This document shows positions 48,606 through 60,277 of a DNA stretch of 64,000 bases, in pieces (the first letter of the stretch is position 1; every line of letters starts with the position of its first letter). Source of the stretch: Mytilus edulis (lineage: Eukaryota > Mollusca > Bivalvia > Mytilida > Mytilidae); the NCBI RefSeq assembly GCF_963676685.1, contig NC_092344.1, positions 91,604,749 to 91,668,748 of the forward strand, given 5' to 3'. The notes under the pieces were generated by a model. It saw only the letters and a program-made list of their open reading frames with translations, ran no database searches and was not told the origin of the DNA. The position numbers were made by a program, and so were the translations under genes.

Positions 48606-48785
48606 GGAATAAAAAAAAGTTAAAAAGGCCAAATAAAGTACGAAGTTGAAGAGCATTGAGGACCATCTTCATCATTGGATCGTTCCAACACGAATTGGTT
48701 TCATATGTACAAAATATAAAAAAAAACTATAACAATCATCACTAAGCAACTACATCTCTCTATTTATCCTGAACCACCAACATAC

Positions 48786-48851
48786 CTGTACCTCGGGTGA
48801 AATGTGCTTCTCGGCGTAGATGTAGTCATAGTCATTCTCGTAATACCCCAT
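48786..48851 (-). CDS. Candidate first coding exon of an unidentified gene (copy 1)
   Basis: ATG at 48851 opens 22 codons encoding MGYYENDYDYIYAEKHISPE plus VQ, followed by a good donor (CAG/gtatgt, phase 0). The acidic and Tyr-rich N-terminus has low-repeat coding character, unlike surrounding repeats, and is intact in both duplicate copies. No matching downstream exon was recognised between 33 and 48 kb on the minus strand, so neither function nor reality of the gene is established. Other reading: chance ORF with a donor-like site. Confidence 0.4.
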
Positions 48852-49479
48852 TCTTATACTATAATGTTGCAATGAATAATCTTCCCTCAATACGGATGCT
48901 GTAGACTAATCTTGAATAAATCCTATTTCGAAAGCTCTTATAAACCCCGATCCTAATCATATACTTTTCAAACCGGTTGCATTGAAAAAGATGTAATGGA
49001 AGCAAAGATTATGATAGCATAAATCTAAGCGACTTTCATTTAAAATTCATCTCTTTCATTGCGGATCGGCCTATTTCATGTATCTAACCTTTATTCCACA
49101 TTTTCATACCAAGATTTCAACTGATACGCGTATTGCTTCAAGCTCCTATACCTGCGTCAATTTTTCTTTATATTTATTCCTGGTTGCCAAATCGGATTTA
49201 AACAAAAAAATAATTAATGCTTTGTAGTCGTTGATACAAATTAAATCAACTAAATGATGTTTACGCATTTCATGAAGAAGAAGATCGTCACCTCCTTCAT
49301 TTTAAAGAAGTTTTGTTTGTTCTGTTGTTGGCAAGGGATGTCATTTTGATTGGGTTTTTTTTAATCGCATGTCTATGAATGTATATTATATTTATTTATA
49401 TTAATCTTTTTTGTTTTTCTTTGATGCCATATTTTTTTTTAATTTAATAGTGATTAAGATTATGACACAATATTGACTG

Positions 49480-49745
49480 CTGTACCCCTATTTTTGACAT
49501 TTTCACCTATTTTGTCTGTTTGTTTTGTTAACACGTCGTTGTCAATATAATACAATTTGACGTAACTGTCATACAAGTGAGAGGGTTTAGTTAGCTATAA
49601 AACCAGGTTTAATCCACTGTTTCACATATAAAAAAATGCCTGTACCAAGTACGGAATAAGGTAGTTGTTATCCAGCCGTTTGATGTGTTTGAGCTTTTGA
49701 TTTAGTCATTTGCTTTCCGTTAAGAATTTTACTCGGAATTTGTTA
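49480..49745 (+). repeat. Retroelement tail within duplication copy 1
   Basis: TGACTGTCATACAAGTGAG-type block, TAAAACCAGGTTTAATCCAC, and TTTTTGTTATTTTAC end. Duplicated at 52750-53015. Confidence 0.75.
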
Positions 49746-49819
49746 TTTTTGTTATTTTACTATTCACATTTTTGTGTATAGTCTCTCAGGACAATTTTGA
49801 GCATGATTCCTGTCTACTA

Positions 49820-49985
49820 TTGATTGATTGATTTATGTTTAATGTCACTTCCAGCACTATTGTACTTTTTCGTTGCGGTCAAATTTTGTTGGTGAAGGAA
49901 GCCAGAGTCCCCTGAGAGAACCGAACCTGCGGTAGCAAAAATATCAATCCTGGTCAATCCAGAATGGAGTCGAACGTCTCCTGTT
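49820..49985 (+). repeat. Mollusc SINE-like repeat within duplication copy 1
   Basis: ATTGATTGATTGATTTATGT, GGAAGCCAGAGTCCCCTGAG, AATCCTGGTCAATCCAGAAT, GGAGTCGAACGTC. Duplicated at 53090-53255. Confidence 0.6.
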
Positions 49986-51501
49986 GTTGACCTCTACATA
50001 TTTTGTTTGGTTTTGTGTGAGGTCTGTCTGGTGCTATCTTATTTACGTATATTCCGCATCTCCGTTTGTTCATAGTTATGCATCTGTCTTTTGTTTGTAT
50101 GGGAAAAAAGTTCAAAAGCCGAACCTTTTCACCTCCTAAAAACAATAGGTTCCTTTTTGCGATATTTCTTCCAAAATAACAATATGTTTTATATCCTCGA
50201 TTAAGATCGATCATAATTACTATAAGAATATGAATGTAGGCTTCCGTAGTTTATCGATTTTCAAATCTCATAAATTAATTAAAAAGATGCTTATCAAATT
50301 AATTAACGTATATTAAAATTACAAAAGCTCCAAAAGAAACAATAAACAATGAATGAACTTGTTATAATGTATCAATATTTCGTTTGATACTTTAGACTAG
50401 TCGCCATCTAGTTAACCATCAATATGACCTTCAAAGAATGTTGATGGTCATATGACCTTATATCGATATAAATACACAGACAAATATGGTAGTCAAACGT
50501 GTAATCGTATACTGACGATATTTCTTGGTCTGATTGATAGATCATACCAAGATCATATATGTGAATCATCGTTGTACCGTTATAACAAGAATCGTCCGAA
50601 TCATCAGTAAACGAATTGGTTCTTCTCTGTAGTCACTTGTTTCACTTTTCAACATTGCTTTTTCATTTTTATATATGAATTTGCTTAGCACACACGTAAT
50701 CCATCTCTATTTAATTAAGGTTCAAGTTCAAGGTCGTATGAATACAGATTAAACTGAAGTTGAATTATTGTTTGACAAAATTAAACTAGATTGACTTTTA
50801 ATAGCCACACATTATTTCAAAATTCCACATTTATAAATGTATAAAACAAATAAAAAGCAAAATTTAATGTTTATCTAAATTTCAGCTAATGTACCTTCAG
50901 GACAAGAATTTTAACAAGCTTTCTGTTTTGAAAAAAAACCTGCTTTACCTTACTGTTTACAAAGTATAGCGATAGTGTTAAAACGTCCCTTCTCTTGATC
51001 TCAACTTTTAGTGAATGCGAAATTGGTACGTTTTTTAATAATTGTGTTCAGATTATATTGTACTTTGGTTACACTTTGATTTTGGAATATGAAGGTATAT
51101 ACGAGGTTAGTTGGCATAGTATAAAAGTTCACTATTTGCCAAGTATAATTCTGTATAAAAATATGTGTGCATTCTCCAAAGAGGTAAACAGATTAAATTT
51201 TTAAAAAATCGTCTGTTTCCGATACAGATTCATAATAAGCTTAATTAGCTCTGTTTTCTTAGCTGACTGTGGTTGATGAACATTATAATCTCTGAATATT
51301 GAAAAGCGATAAAATCCTGGATCCGCCCCTGATGTTTGTCCACGTCTTAACCTCAAGTTATCAAAGTATAGTTGCTTAGGTGATTACTACAGTATCTGAT
51401 TGATATTTATAGGTACAATTATCTCAATTAAGCATGTTTTTGTTGCTTGCTTTTTGAGGTCTGCACATTTCATCGATCGATTCATATAAATAAAATATAT
51501 T

Positions 51502-51930
51502 AGTGACGCTCGAATCCAAAAAAGTTAAAAAGGCCAAATAAAGTACGAAGTTAGAGAGCATTGAGGACCAAAATTCCTAAAAGTTTTGCCAAATGCAGCT
51601 AAGGTAATCCATGCCTGAGGTAGAAAAGCCTTAGTATTTCAAAAAATTCAAAAATTTGTAAACAGTAAATTTATAAATATAACCATATCAATGACAATTC
51701 ATGTCAGCACAAAAAGTGCTGACTACTGGGCTTGTGATACCCTCGGGGAAATAAATCTCCACCAGCAATGGCATCGACCCAGTGGTTGTAAATAAACTCA
51801 TCATTGATACCAGGACTAAATTAAGTATATACGTCAGACGCGCGTTTCGTCTACAAAAGACTCATCAGTGACGCTGGAATAAAAAAAAGTTAAAAAGGCC
51901 AAATAAAGTACGAAGTTGAAGAGCATTGAG
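51502..51930 (-). repeat. Truncated duplicate of the retrozyme-like element
   Basis: Copy of 48232-48660. The distal ribozyme is cut within its core, leaving only AGTGACGCT at the duplication junction. HHR-5 and the body are intact. Confidence 0.8.
51830..51875 (-). ncRNA. Type I hammerhead ribozyme, duplicate of HHR-4 (HHR-5)
   Basis: Exact counterpart of 48560-48605 in the second copy of the 3.27-kb tandem duplication, offset 3270 bp, with the whole core conserved. Confidence 0.87.
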
Positions 51931-52054
51931 GACCATCTTCATCATTGGATCGTTCCAACACGAATTGGTTTCATATGTACAAAATATAAAAAAAACTATA
52001 ACAATCATCACTAAGCAACTACATCTCTCTATTTATCCTGAACCACCAACATAC

Positions 52055-52120
52055 CTGTACCTCGGGTGAAATGTGCTTCTCGGCGTAGATGTAGTCATAG
52101 TCATTCTCGTAATACCCCAT
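52055..52120 (-). CDS. Candidate first coding exon of an unidentified gene (copy 2)
   Basis: Duplicate of 48786-48851 with the same 22 codons and donor. If the exon is real, the tandem duplication gives the gene two alternative first exons, each with its own upstream sequence. Confidence 0.4.
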
Positions 52121-52749
52121 TCTTATACTATAATGTTGCAATGAATAATCTTCCCTCAATACGGATGCTGTAGACTAATCTTGAATAAATCCTATTTCGA
52201 AAGCTCTTATAAACCCCGATCCTAATCATATACTTTTCAAACCGGTTGCATTGAAAAAGATGTAATGGAAGCAAAGATTATGATAGCATAAATCTAAGCG
52301 ACTTTCATTTAAAATTCATCTCTTTCATTGCGGATCGGCCTATTTCATGTATCTAACCTTTATTCCACATTTTCATACCAAGATTTCAACTGATACGCGT
52401 ATTGCTTCAAGCTCCTATACCTGCGTCAATTTTTCTTTATATTTATTCCTGGTTGCCAAATCGGATTTAAACAAAAAAATAATTAATGCTTTGTAGTCGT
52501 TGATACAAATTAAATCAACTAAATGATGTTTACGCATTTCATGAAGAAGAAGATCGTCACCTCCTTCATTTTAAAGAAGTTTTGTTTGTTCTGTTGTTGG
52601 CAAGGGATGTCATTTTGATTGGGTTTTTTTTAATCGCATGTCTATGAATGTATATTATATTTATTTATATTAATCTTTTTTGTTTTTCTTTGATGCCATA
52701 TTTTTTTTTAATTTAATAGTGATTAAGATTATGACACAATATTGACTGC

Positions 52750-53015
52750 TGTACCCCTATTTTTGACATTTTCACCTATTTTGTCTGTTTGTTTTGTTAC
52801 CACGTCGTTGTCAATATAATACAATTTGACGTAACTGTCATACAAGTGAGAGGGTTTAGTTAGCTATAAAACCAGGTTTAATCCACTGTTTCACATATAA
52901 AAAAATGCCTGTACCAAGTACGGAATAAGGTAGTTGTTATCCAGCCGTTTGATGTGTTTGAGCTTTTGATTTAGTCATTTGCTTTCCGTTAAGAATTTTA
53001 CTCGGAATTTGTTAT
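52750..53015 (+). repeat. Retroelement tail within duplication copy 2
   Basis: Duplicate of 49480-49745. Confidence 0.75.
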
Positions 53016-53089
53016 TTTTGTTATTTTACTATTCACATTTTTGTGTATAGTCTCTCAGGACAATTTTGAGCATGATTCCTGTCTACTAT

Positions 53090-53255
53090 TGATTGATTGA
53101 TTTATGTTTAATGTCACTTCCAGCACTATTGTACTTTTTCGTTGCGGTCAAATTTTGTTGGTGAAGGAAGCCAGAGTCCCCTGAGAGAACCGAACCTGCG
53201 GTAGCAAAAATATCAATCCTGGTCAATCCAGAATGGAGTTGAACGTCTCCTGTTG
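53090..53255 (+). repeat. Mollusc SINE-like repeat within duplication copy 2
   Basis: Duplicate of 49820-49985, with GGAGTTGAACGTC at its end. Confidence 0.6.
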
Positions 53256-55047
53256 TTGACCTCTACATATTTTGTTTGGTTTTGTGTGAGGTCTGTCTGG
53301 TGCTATCTTATTTACGTATATTCCGCATCTCCGTTTGTTCATAGTTATGCATCTGTCTTTTGTTTGTATGGGAAAAAAGTTCAAAAGCCGAACCTTTTCA
53401 CCTCCTAAAAACAATAGGTTCCTTTTTGCGATATTTCTTCCAAAATTAACAATATGTTTTATATCCTCGATTAAGATCGATCATAATTACTATAAGAATA
53501 TGAATGTAGGCTTCCGTAGTTTATCGATTTTCAAATCTCATAAATTAATCAAAAAGATGCATATCAAATTAATTAACGTATATTAAAATTACAAAAGCTC
53601 CAAAAGAAACAATAAACAATGAATAAACTTGTTATAATGTATCAATATTTCGTTTGATACTTTAGACTAGCCGCCATCTAGTTAACCATCAATATGAACT
53701 TCAAAGAATGTTGATGGTCATATGACCTAGTATCGATATAGATACACAGACACATATGGTAGTCAAACGTGTAATCGTATACTGACGATATTTCTTTGTC
53801 CGATTGATAGATCATACCAAGATCATATATGTGAATCATCGTTGTACCGTTATAAGAATCGTCCGAATCATTAGTTAACGAAATGGTTCTTCTCTGTCAC
53901 TTGTTTCACTTTTCAACATTGCTTTTTCATTTTCATATATGAATTTGCTTAGCACACACGTAATCCATCTCTATTTAATAAAGGTTCAAGTTCAAGGTCG
54001 TATGAATACAGATTCAACTGAAGTTGAATTATTGTTTGACAAAATTAAACTAGATTGACTTTTAATAGCCACAAATTATTTCAAAATTCCACATTTATAA
54101 ATGTATAAAATAAATAAAAAGCAACATTTAATGTTTATCTAAATTTCAGCTAATGTACCTTCAGGACAAGGATTTTAACAAGCTTTCTGTTTTGAAAAAA
54201 ACTGTTTTATCTTACGGTGTACAGAATATAGCGAAAGTGTTAAAACGTCCCTACTCTTGATCTCATCTTTTAACGAATTCGAAATTGGTACGTTTTTTAA
54301 TAATTGTGTTTAGATTATATTATACTTTGGCTACAATTTGATTTTGGATTATAAGGTTTGAGGTTAGTTGGCATAGTATAAAAGTTCACTATTTGCCAAG
54401 TATAATGCTGTATAAACATTCTTCTGTTTCCGATACAGATTCATAATAAGCTTAATTATCTCTGTTTTCTTAGCTGACTGTGGTTGATGAACATTTATAA
54501 TCTCTGAATATTGAAAAGCGATAAATTCCTGAAACCGCCCCTGATGTGTGTCCACGTCTTAACCTCAAGTTATCAAAGCATAGTTGCTTCGGTGGTTACT
54601 ACAGTATCTGGTTGATATTTATAGGTACAATTATCTCAATTAAGCATGTTTTTGTTGCTTGCTTTTTGAGGTCTGCACATTTCATCGATCGATTCATTTA
54701 AATAAAATATATTATCGTTGCAGACTCATACGCTTCGAATAAACACAGAATTCTTTATTCAGTATATGTAATGTACTGTAAAAACGTAAGCATATTCAAT
54801 GAAAAGTGTGTTTTATCATCACCTACCCTCTCTTCTTGATGATATAGAGAAATAATTCATGTCCTGCTATACTTGTGAGATGTATATTGAAGGACATGTG
54901 TACCTTAATGTAATTGGTGGACTTTTTCATAACATGATTATGATTTAATATACAGGGACACAATAAAAACATAATGGCTGTTTTGTACACGTCCTCTTAG
55001 TTTAAATGCACTCAAATGTTATAACCTTGGAACAGCGGTATACTATT

Positions 55048-55098
55048 TTTTTAAGTTTGACTGTCCCTCTGGTATCCTTCGTCCCTCTTTTGTTGCCT
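55048..55098 (+). repeat. Short retroelement tail fragment
   Basis: GTTTGACTGTCCCTCTGGTA then TCCTTCGTCCCTCTTTT, the last part of the tail seen at 22680-22720. Confidence 0.75.
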
Positions 55099-55724
55099 TT
55101 GTATGTAACCTTTGGTTCTGAGCGCAACTAATAACTATTCCAGAAACAATTTGTTTGCGAACTTTACTCGATATCATAAGTTTATATGCTAGAAATGCCA
55201 TGGGGATTATCATAGCAAGAAAACAGCGTGTTATCATCGTAAACGTTAAACTAAACTGTAAAATAATAGAAACATGTACAGGAACACTGGTGGTATGATT
55301 GCCAATGAAACAATATTTGACTATTTGAACATTTATTACTAAATCAGTTACAATATTTCCTCCAACAAAAATTGTTTTATGATAAAAAAAAAAAATGCTT
55401 AAATTTATATCAATTTAAAATAATTAACCCAAAAGTTTCAACGGAATTACAAAAGATAAAACAGATAACAATTACTCAACTTCATACTATAGAGGTATGA
55501 CCTTCATGAAAAGTTAATATCCACAATTATATTTACTCGAGAAAAGGTCGTTTTCCAAGTTTTCCGTAGGACTGAGGGAAAATAACTTTTTCCAGAAGGT
55601 TAAATATTGTCTAACTTTTCATGAATGCCTAACATGTCAGCAGGGTTTAAGAACATCAGTTGTTCGACCTGTTAGTCAAATGCGTTTTGTTTAAATATAC
55701 TTTTTCACTTTTTTGGTCTTTTGG

Positions 55725-55853
55725 AAAATGTTGTTTGTGCTGTTTTTAAACCCTTCTACAACGAAATTTGTTTTACGTGCACATGTAAAAAAATTGCGGT
55801 TTTTATCCAACGCAATCATAGCTTTGAACGTAGTTTTCAATTTAGACTCGTTT
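55725..55853 (+). repeat. Local direct repeat, copy 1
   Basis: CCCTTCTACAACGAAATTTG and TTTATCCAACGCAATCATAG, matching 56165-56287. Confidence 0.85.
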
Positions 55854-56164
55854 ATATTTTTTCGTTTGGGCTTCTATCATATTTTCCCTCCGGTTTATAT
55901 GATCCGTTCATCCTATATTGACTCTTAAAATTCAAGAGTCTATCTAAAAAGGAGGGTACTTTTTATATGGCCTTCCAAATACCGTTTCGATCCCTAACAT
56001 CACTGAAGAGACATTTATTGTCGAAATCCGGATCTGGATCAGTTATGTTTGTGGCATAACATCGTGGCCACAAGTTATTTTTTTCTGTTTAGTATTAAAT
56101 TTATATTAAGATTCATTTTGTTACACCTTGTGATCAATTTTTTTTTTTGCTATCGCCAATGGCA

Positions 56165-56287
56165 ATTGCTTGTGCTGTATTTAGACCCTTCTACAACGAA
56201 GTTTGTTTTACATGCACACGTATAAAAATTGTGGTTTTTATCCAACGCAATCATATGTTTGAACGTAGATTTCAATTTAGACTGGTA
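56165..56287 (+). repeat. Local direct repeat, copy 2
   Basis: CCCTTCTACAACGAAGTTTG and TTTATCCAACGCAATCATAT. Copy of 55725-55853 at 440-bp spacing. Confidence 0.85.
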
Positions 56288-56289
56288 TA

Positions 56290-56612
56290 TATATACCAGT
56301 GACAACTCTACAACAGATTTATCCATCAGATCACCAGCAGTGATGGTGATACATAGCTGTGTACATTATGTATACAACTCGTCTAAACATCAACCCAACA
56401 ATGTTCGATCTGTAATTTTGCTTTCGCAATTTTTTTGTTCTTCACTCGCCGGGATTCGAACCCATGCTACTGAGATATCGTGACACCAAATCACATGCAC
56501 TGTAGCCGTCCCGCTAGACCACACGACCACCTGGGCTTCACAAAAATAAAGCTTTCGGTGGCCGGGTGTTACCTTTCCTCGTCAGTTTTAATCTAGCGTC
56601 GTAATACAGTAC
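56290..56612 (-). repeat. tRNA-derived SINE, copy 1
   Basis: On the minus strand the tRNA-like head has box A TGGTCTAGCGGGA (56521-56509) and a perfect box B GGTTCGAATCCC (56462-56451) at normal tRNA spacing, followed by a body with TGTTGTAGAGTTGTCAC. Boxes A and B form an internal pol III promoter. Confidence 0.85.
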
Positions 56613-56620
56613 ATGATATA

Positions 56621-57064
56621 GAATCATATTCAAAACAGTGTAGCTGTTGCCATTGATTGACGACCTTAAATTATCCCATTGACTGGGGTAGATTGTGTGA
56701 ACGTTTGTCTGTAACGACTGCTGCTCACTATGTACTTGTTAAAGACACTTAATCTGTGGGGTCACAAAAGGTTATCAACACCTAAATAAAGAAAGTAGAA
56801 AAACTAATCAGGAAGAACACGATGTTTTGATTTATATCAATAATATAAATCAGAACATAAAGGTTATTCCTGATTAATTTTTCGAATTATTTTAATATTA
56901 AAGGCGTTAAGAACCTTTGGTGACCTCACAGTTTAAATTCTGTAATAAGTAAGTAGTGAGCAGTTGTCGTTACAGACACACGTTCACCTAATCTGCCCCA
57001 GTCAATGGGATAACCTAAGGTCGTCAATCAATGGCCACAGCTACACTGTTTTGAATATGGTTCT
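56621..57064. repeat. Long foldback (inverted repeat) element
   Basis: Arms of about 220 bp, centred near 56841. Left arm blocks AGAATCATATTCAAAACAGT, CCCATTGACTGGGG and GTCTGTAACGAC reappear inverted at 57064, 56995-57010 and 56968-56980. The bases TATA lie on both sides, a possible target duplication. No ORF. Confidence 0.88.
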
Positions 57065-57183
57065 ATAAGGCATGGAGATGTTATTCTTACAGATCAGCTC
57101 AATTATCTATAGTAAAGGATTCTACAAATTAATGCAAGATACAGTCACAGAAAATAATTATATTTATAAGTACGTCTGAGTCA

Positions 57184-57508
57184 GTGACAACTCTACAACA
57201 GATTTATCCATCGGATCACCAGCAATGATGGTGATACATGGCTGTGTACAATATGTATATACAACTCGTCTAAACATCAACCCAACAATGTTAGATCTGC
57301 AAATTGCTTTCGCAATTTTTTTGTTCTTCCCTCGCCGGGATTCATACCAATGCTACTGAGATATCGTGACACCAAATCGCCTGCACTGTATCCGGTGCGC
57401 TAGACCACACGACCACCGTGGCTTCACAAAAAATAAAGCTTTCAGTGGCCGGGTGTTAACTTTCCACGTCAGGTTTAACTAGCGTCGTACTACAGTAAAT
57501 GATATATA
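57184..57508 (-). repeat. tRNA-derived SINE, copy 2
   Basis: Same orientation and extent as copy 1. Box B is degraded (GGTATGAATCCC in place of GGTTCGAATCCC); box A is GGTCTAGCGCA-like. Confidence 0.85.
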
Positions 57509-57509
57509 A

Positions 57510-58755
57510 GGCATATTTAGTATTTTTGTCTCTAAATGTGGTCCAAATCTGAAAATGAGACAAATGTTGAGGCAGGCAAAATAATTTGTCGTGCAAATAT
57601 GCACCAAAACAGTTATTTTTGCTACGCGGATAATCCCAAACATTTATGTTTCCTTCGCGCATATTTCCAAACAGTTATTTTGTCTATGCGATATCTGCCT
57701 TGGGAAAATGGTGTTATTCTCCTTGAACGAATGAAAAACATACAGTAATATATTAATTATTTTAGATAAAGTTGCTTTAGTAAAGTATGATGATACCATT
57801 AAAAAAATGACAACCTTACGAGCACAACAAAAACATAATTCCGTACCAAAGAATGCTCTGTTGGTGAATAAAAGTTAAAAGTACTAAGAAACTAAAAACG
57901 CACCAATGTACAGATGATTTAGTCGGTCAATGAACAAAGATATTCTTACCTCATCACATGACTAGAACTAAGTAATTCTGATTAATAGAGTTTCAATTTT
58001 TCTTTGAGCTACTTGATAAATGCATTTTATATAGTATATTTCAGCGCTTAGTAATAAATCATTGAATTAACCTACTGGTATATATTTCCAAAACAATTGT
58101 GATACATGTGAATTGCGTTCAGTTTAGACAGTACAAAACTCCTTAGTCTTACTTAATTCGATATGATGGCTTTCATTGTCTATTATAAATGATCACGTGT
58201 TCTACAGATCGACAAACTTCAATCCATTATCACTTTACATGTATGAAGAAAACTAGGGATGAATCAAGAATGTTTATATTGTGTCAAGCTATTAAAATCT
58301 TATAGTTATCTATTCATAAAAGATATCATCTTTGTATCCCATTATTTAGATTTTAAAAGGTTCTAATTCTGAAATTGAGGTCATCCCTCTGAATTTTTTA
58401 CGGAGTCATATGGAGTATTTCAGTTCGAGCTTACCATAGATATGTTGCTTTTGTCTTAGCTACGAACCTATCCGGTTTTTTTTATCTAATGTATATATAT
58501 AACTAGTTTTACTGGATTTTTGGGTTTCAACTTCCACGAATCCTCAAAACTATTCAAATCAATCAGATTGACAAAATAGTAATGTTAATGAAATCTAGTT
58601 GAAAAGGAATATTTTACATTAAATACATTTTGCAAATTTTACGTCTGACAAAATTTGAATTGACGGACATGAATTGGATTTATTTGAAAGGTAATATAGC
58701 TATAAATTGTGCACGAATACTGATTGCAAAATTTATACATAAACTTCTCAAAACA
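57510..58755. other. Intergenic, no gene recognised
   Basis: AT-rich. Short open frames only. Confidence 0.45.
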
Positions 58756-58759
58756 AAAA

Positions 58760-59290
58760 GGGAAAATTCTTGAGTTTCTCTTTCAGATATATTGATGATG
58801 TTCTGCTTCATTGGTCCTTAAATTTCATATATTCAATTGAACTTGAGATTAAATGTAATGTCGAAAGTAGACGGTCTGGTTCATGTTTATCACATTTGGC
58901 GACCCTCAACCAGAATCAATGACAAATGTAATGATTTCAACTTTACTGTTGTCAATTTCCAAATTCTCAGCAGTAACTGTAATATAATCCTACCCTCGTT
59001 TACAAATCTTTTTTAAAACGTTACGCTCGTAAATGTTCACCATACACGGAATTTATTAACATGGGTGTACTCTGAACACAAAAATTTCTCAACAGAGTTA
59101 TGAGGAAGGACGATATCGACTGAAATCGGCATTTCATATGTTTCACGATCACCATCCCGAATTGGTTAACCGATACGATGTGTAGGTGTTTCAACTCGCC
59201 TGCGACATATTTTCCTTATCTTAGATGATGAGATTTTAGTAATGTGGTCAAATCTGTTATTTTTCTGATTTGATCCTCATTCCGTTTGTG
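58760..59290 (+). pseudogene. Decayed reverse transcriptase with YIDD motif
   Basis: LSFSFRYIDDVLLHW around 58775-58815 keeps the RT palm YxDD. Later segments resemble FNFTVVNFQILSSN and LKRYARKCSPYTEF, as in the 22128-22720 family, in shifted frames. Ends near the AGTGTAGATCTGCATGTGGA block. Confidence 0.75.
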
Positions 59291-59299
59291 ACATTTTGA

Positions 59300-60277
59300 G
59301 TGTAGATCTGCATGTGGATGCTAAATGTAAATATAGAAACACTTCTCTGTCGACGCACCGGTCTCTTTCCTTTAAAGTTCATGTCAGTTCCTCGGTTTTC
59401 GATTTTCGGTGGTTGTTTTTTTATTTACCTTGATATGACTCTTCTTAATCAATGTATGAAAGTTGGACATAGCTTTACTACTGTTTCCTTAATATAACTT
59501 TGGATTTTCCATCTTACTCAGTATAAGTTATAAATATTCATAATAATGTTGAAAGACTCATAGTAGATGGTGTGATATAATCTGTACTTATAGTTAACCC
59601 TTAAGTTGTGCATATATTACGTGGGAGAAGTTTTAAAATTGGAAAACAATTACGTAATAACTAAAAGAAATATGTAAAATACATAATACATACATTCAAT
59701 GTCTTTCTTTATTTAAAAATCAATGTAACAAGTAACATAAATATTATGAAATATTATAACAACTTTGTATTTACAAATCTGTCAATTCTTTTAGACAATT
59801 GTTACACAAATGTAACACATGCGCTCTGTAGCAGCACATGCTAGCGTTCGAAATACTATGATGTGTTATTCTTCTTCATAGACGGATTAATCTTTTGATT
59901 CTTATTTTGTGTCTTCTTTGGAGTCATTGAAAAATATGGTTGTATCTTCATGTGTTCCGCTTGTGTTATTTGTTTCTCTAGTTCATATATGTAACTTTTA
60001 CAGCATTTCGTCCTATTAGTTTCTAATCACAAACAAACGTGTCATCGATGATACATGGATGCGTTGTTTCACCAATAGAGTCTGTGTTGTGTTTTTTTTT
60101 TAAACAGCACATTTCATAGGACAATATTTAGTCCCAGAAAGAAATTCCTTTAACGGAAATTAAGTTTCATATTTGGATCTTTTCTTGAATAACAATAGGA
60201 TCTCCATCGGTCAATTCAAATATATGAGTATTGTCTATTCGTTACATGACTAAAAACCCTATTTCACATTACGTTAA
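59300..60277. other. 3' flank of the phospholipid phosphatase gene
   Basis: AT-rich, likely holds the 3' UTR of the minus-strand gene. No exact end could be fixed. Confidence 0.4.

Larger units (their letters stand above)
48150..48665 (-). repeat. Retrozyme-like element with two head-to-tail ribozymes
   Basis: Read on the minus strand from 48665: a flank with TCCTCAATGCTCTTCAAC and TTTGGCCTTTTTAAC, HHR-4, a body of about 320 bp, the same flank again, HHR-3, then TTAGTCCTGGTATC. Repeated flanks that each carry a ribozyme match retrozyme layout. The body has no ORF. Confidence 0.75.
48232..51501. repeat. 3.27-kb tandem segmental duplication, copy 1
   Basis: Matches 51502-54714 nearly base for base with a few substitutions and small indels. 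Copy 1 ends CGATCGATTCATATAAATAA and runs directly into AGTGACGCT, the left end of copy 2. It contains retrozyme parts, a candidate coding exon and two dispersed repeats. Confidence 0.93.
51502..54714. repeat. 3.27-kb tandem segmental duplication, copy 2
   Basis: Second copy. It ends near 54714 after AAATAAAATATATTA, the same sequence that ends copy 1. A deletion of several tens of bases near 54415 (relative to 51150-51215) and scattered changes make it slightly shorter. Confidence 0.93.

Noticed and set aside
49954-50214. 86-codon minus-strand frame, repeated at 53223-53414
   Set aside because: Its presence twice is explained by the segmental duplication, and it overlaps a SINE-like repeat; no family resemblance.
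56440-56535. Possible tRNA gene
   Set aside because: Boxes A and B are good, but the sequence continues into a SINE body, occurs twice and lacks a clean acceptor stem; called a tRNA-derived SINE.
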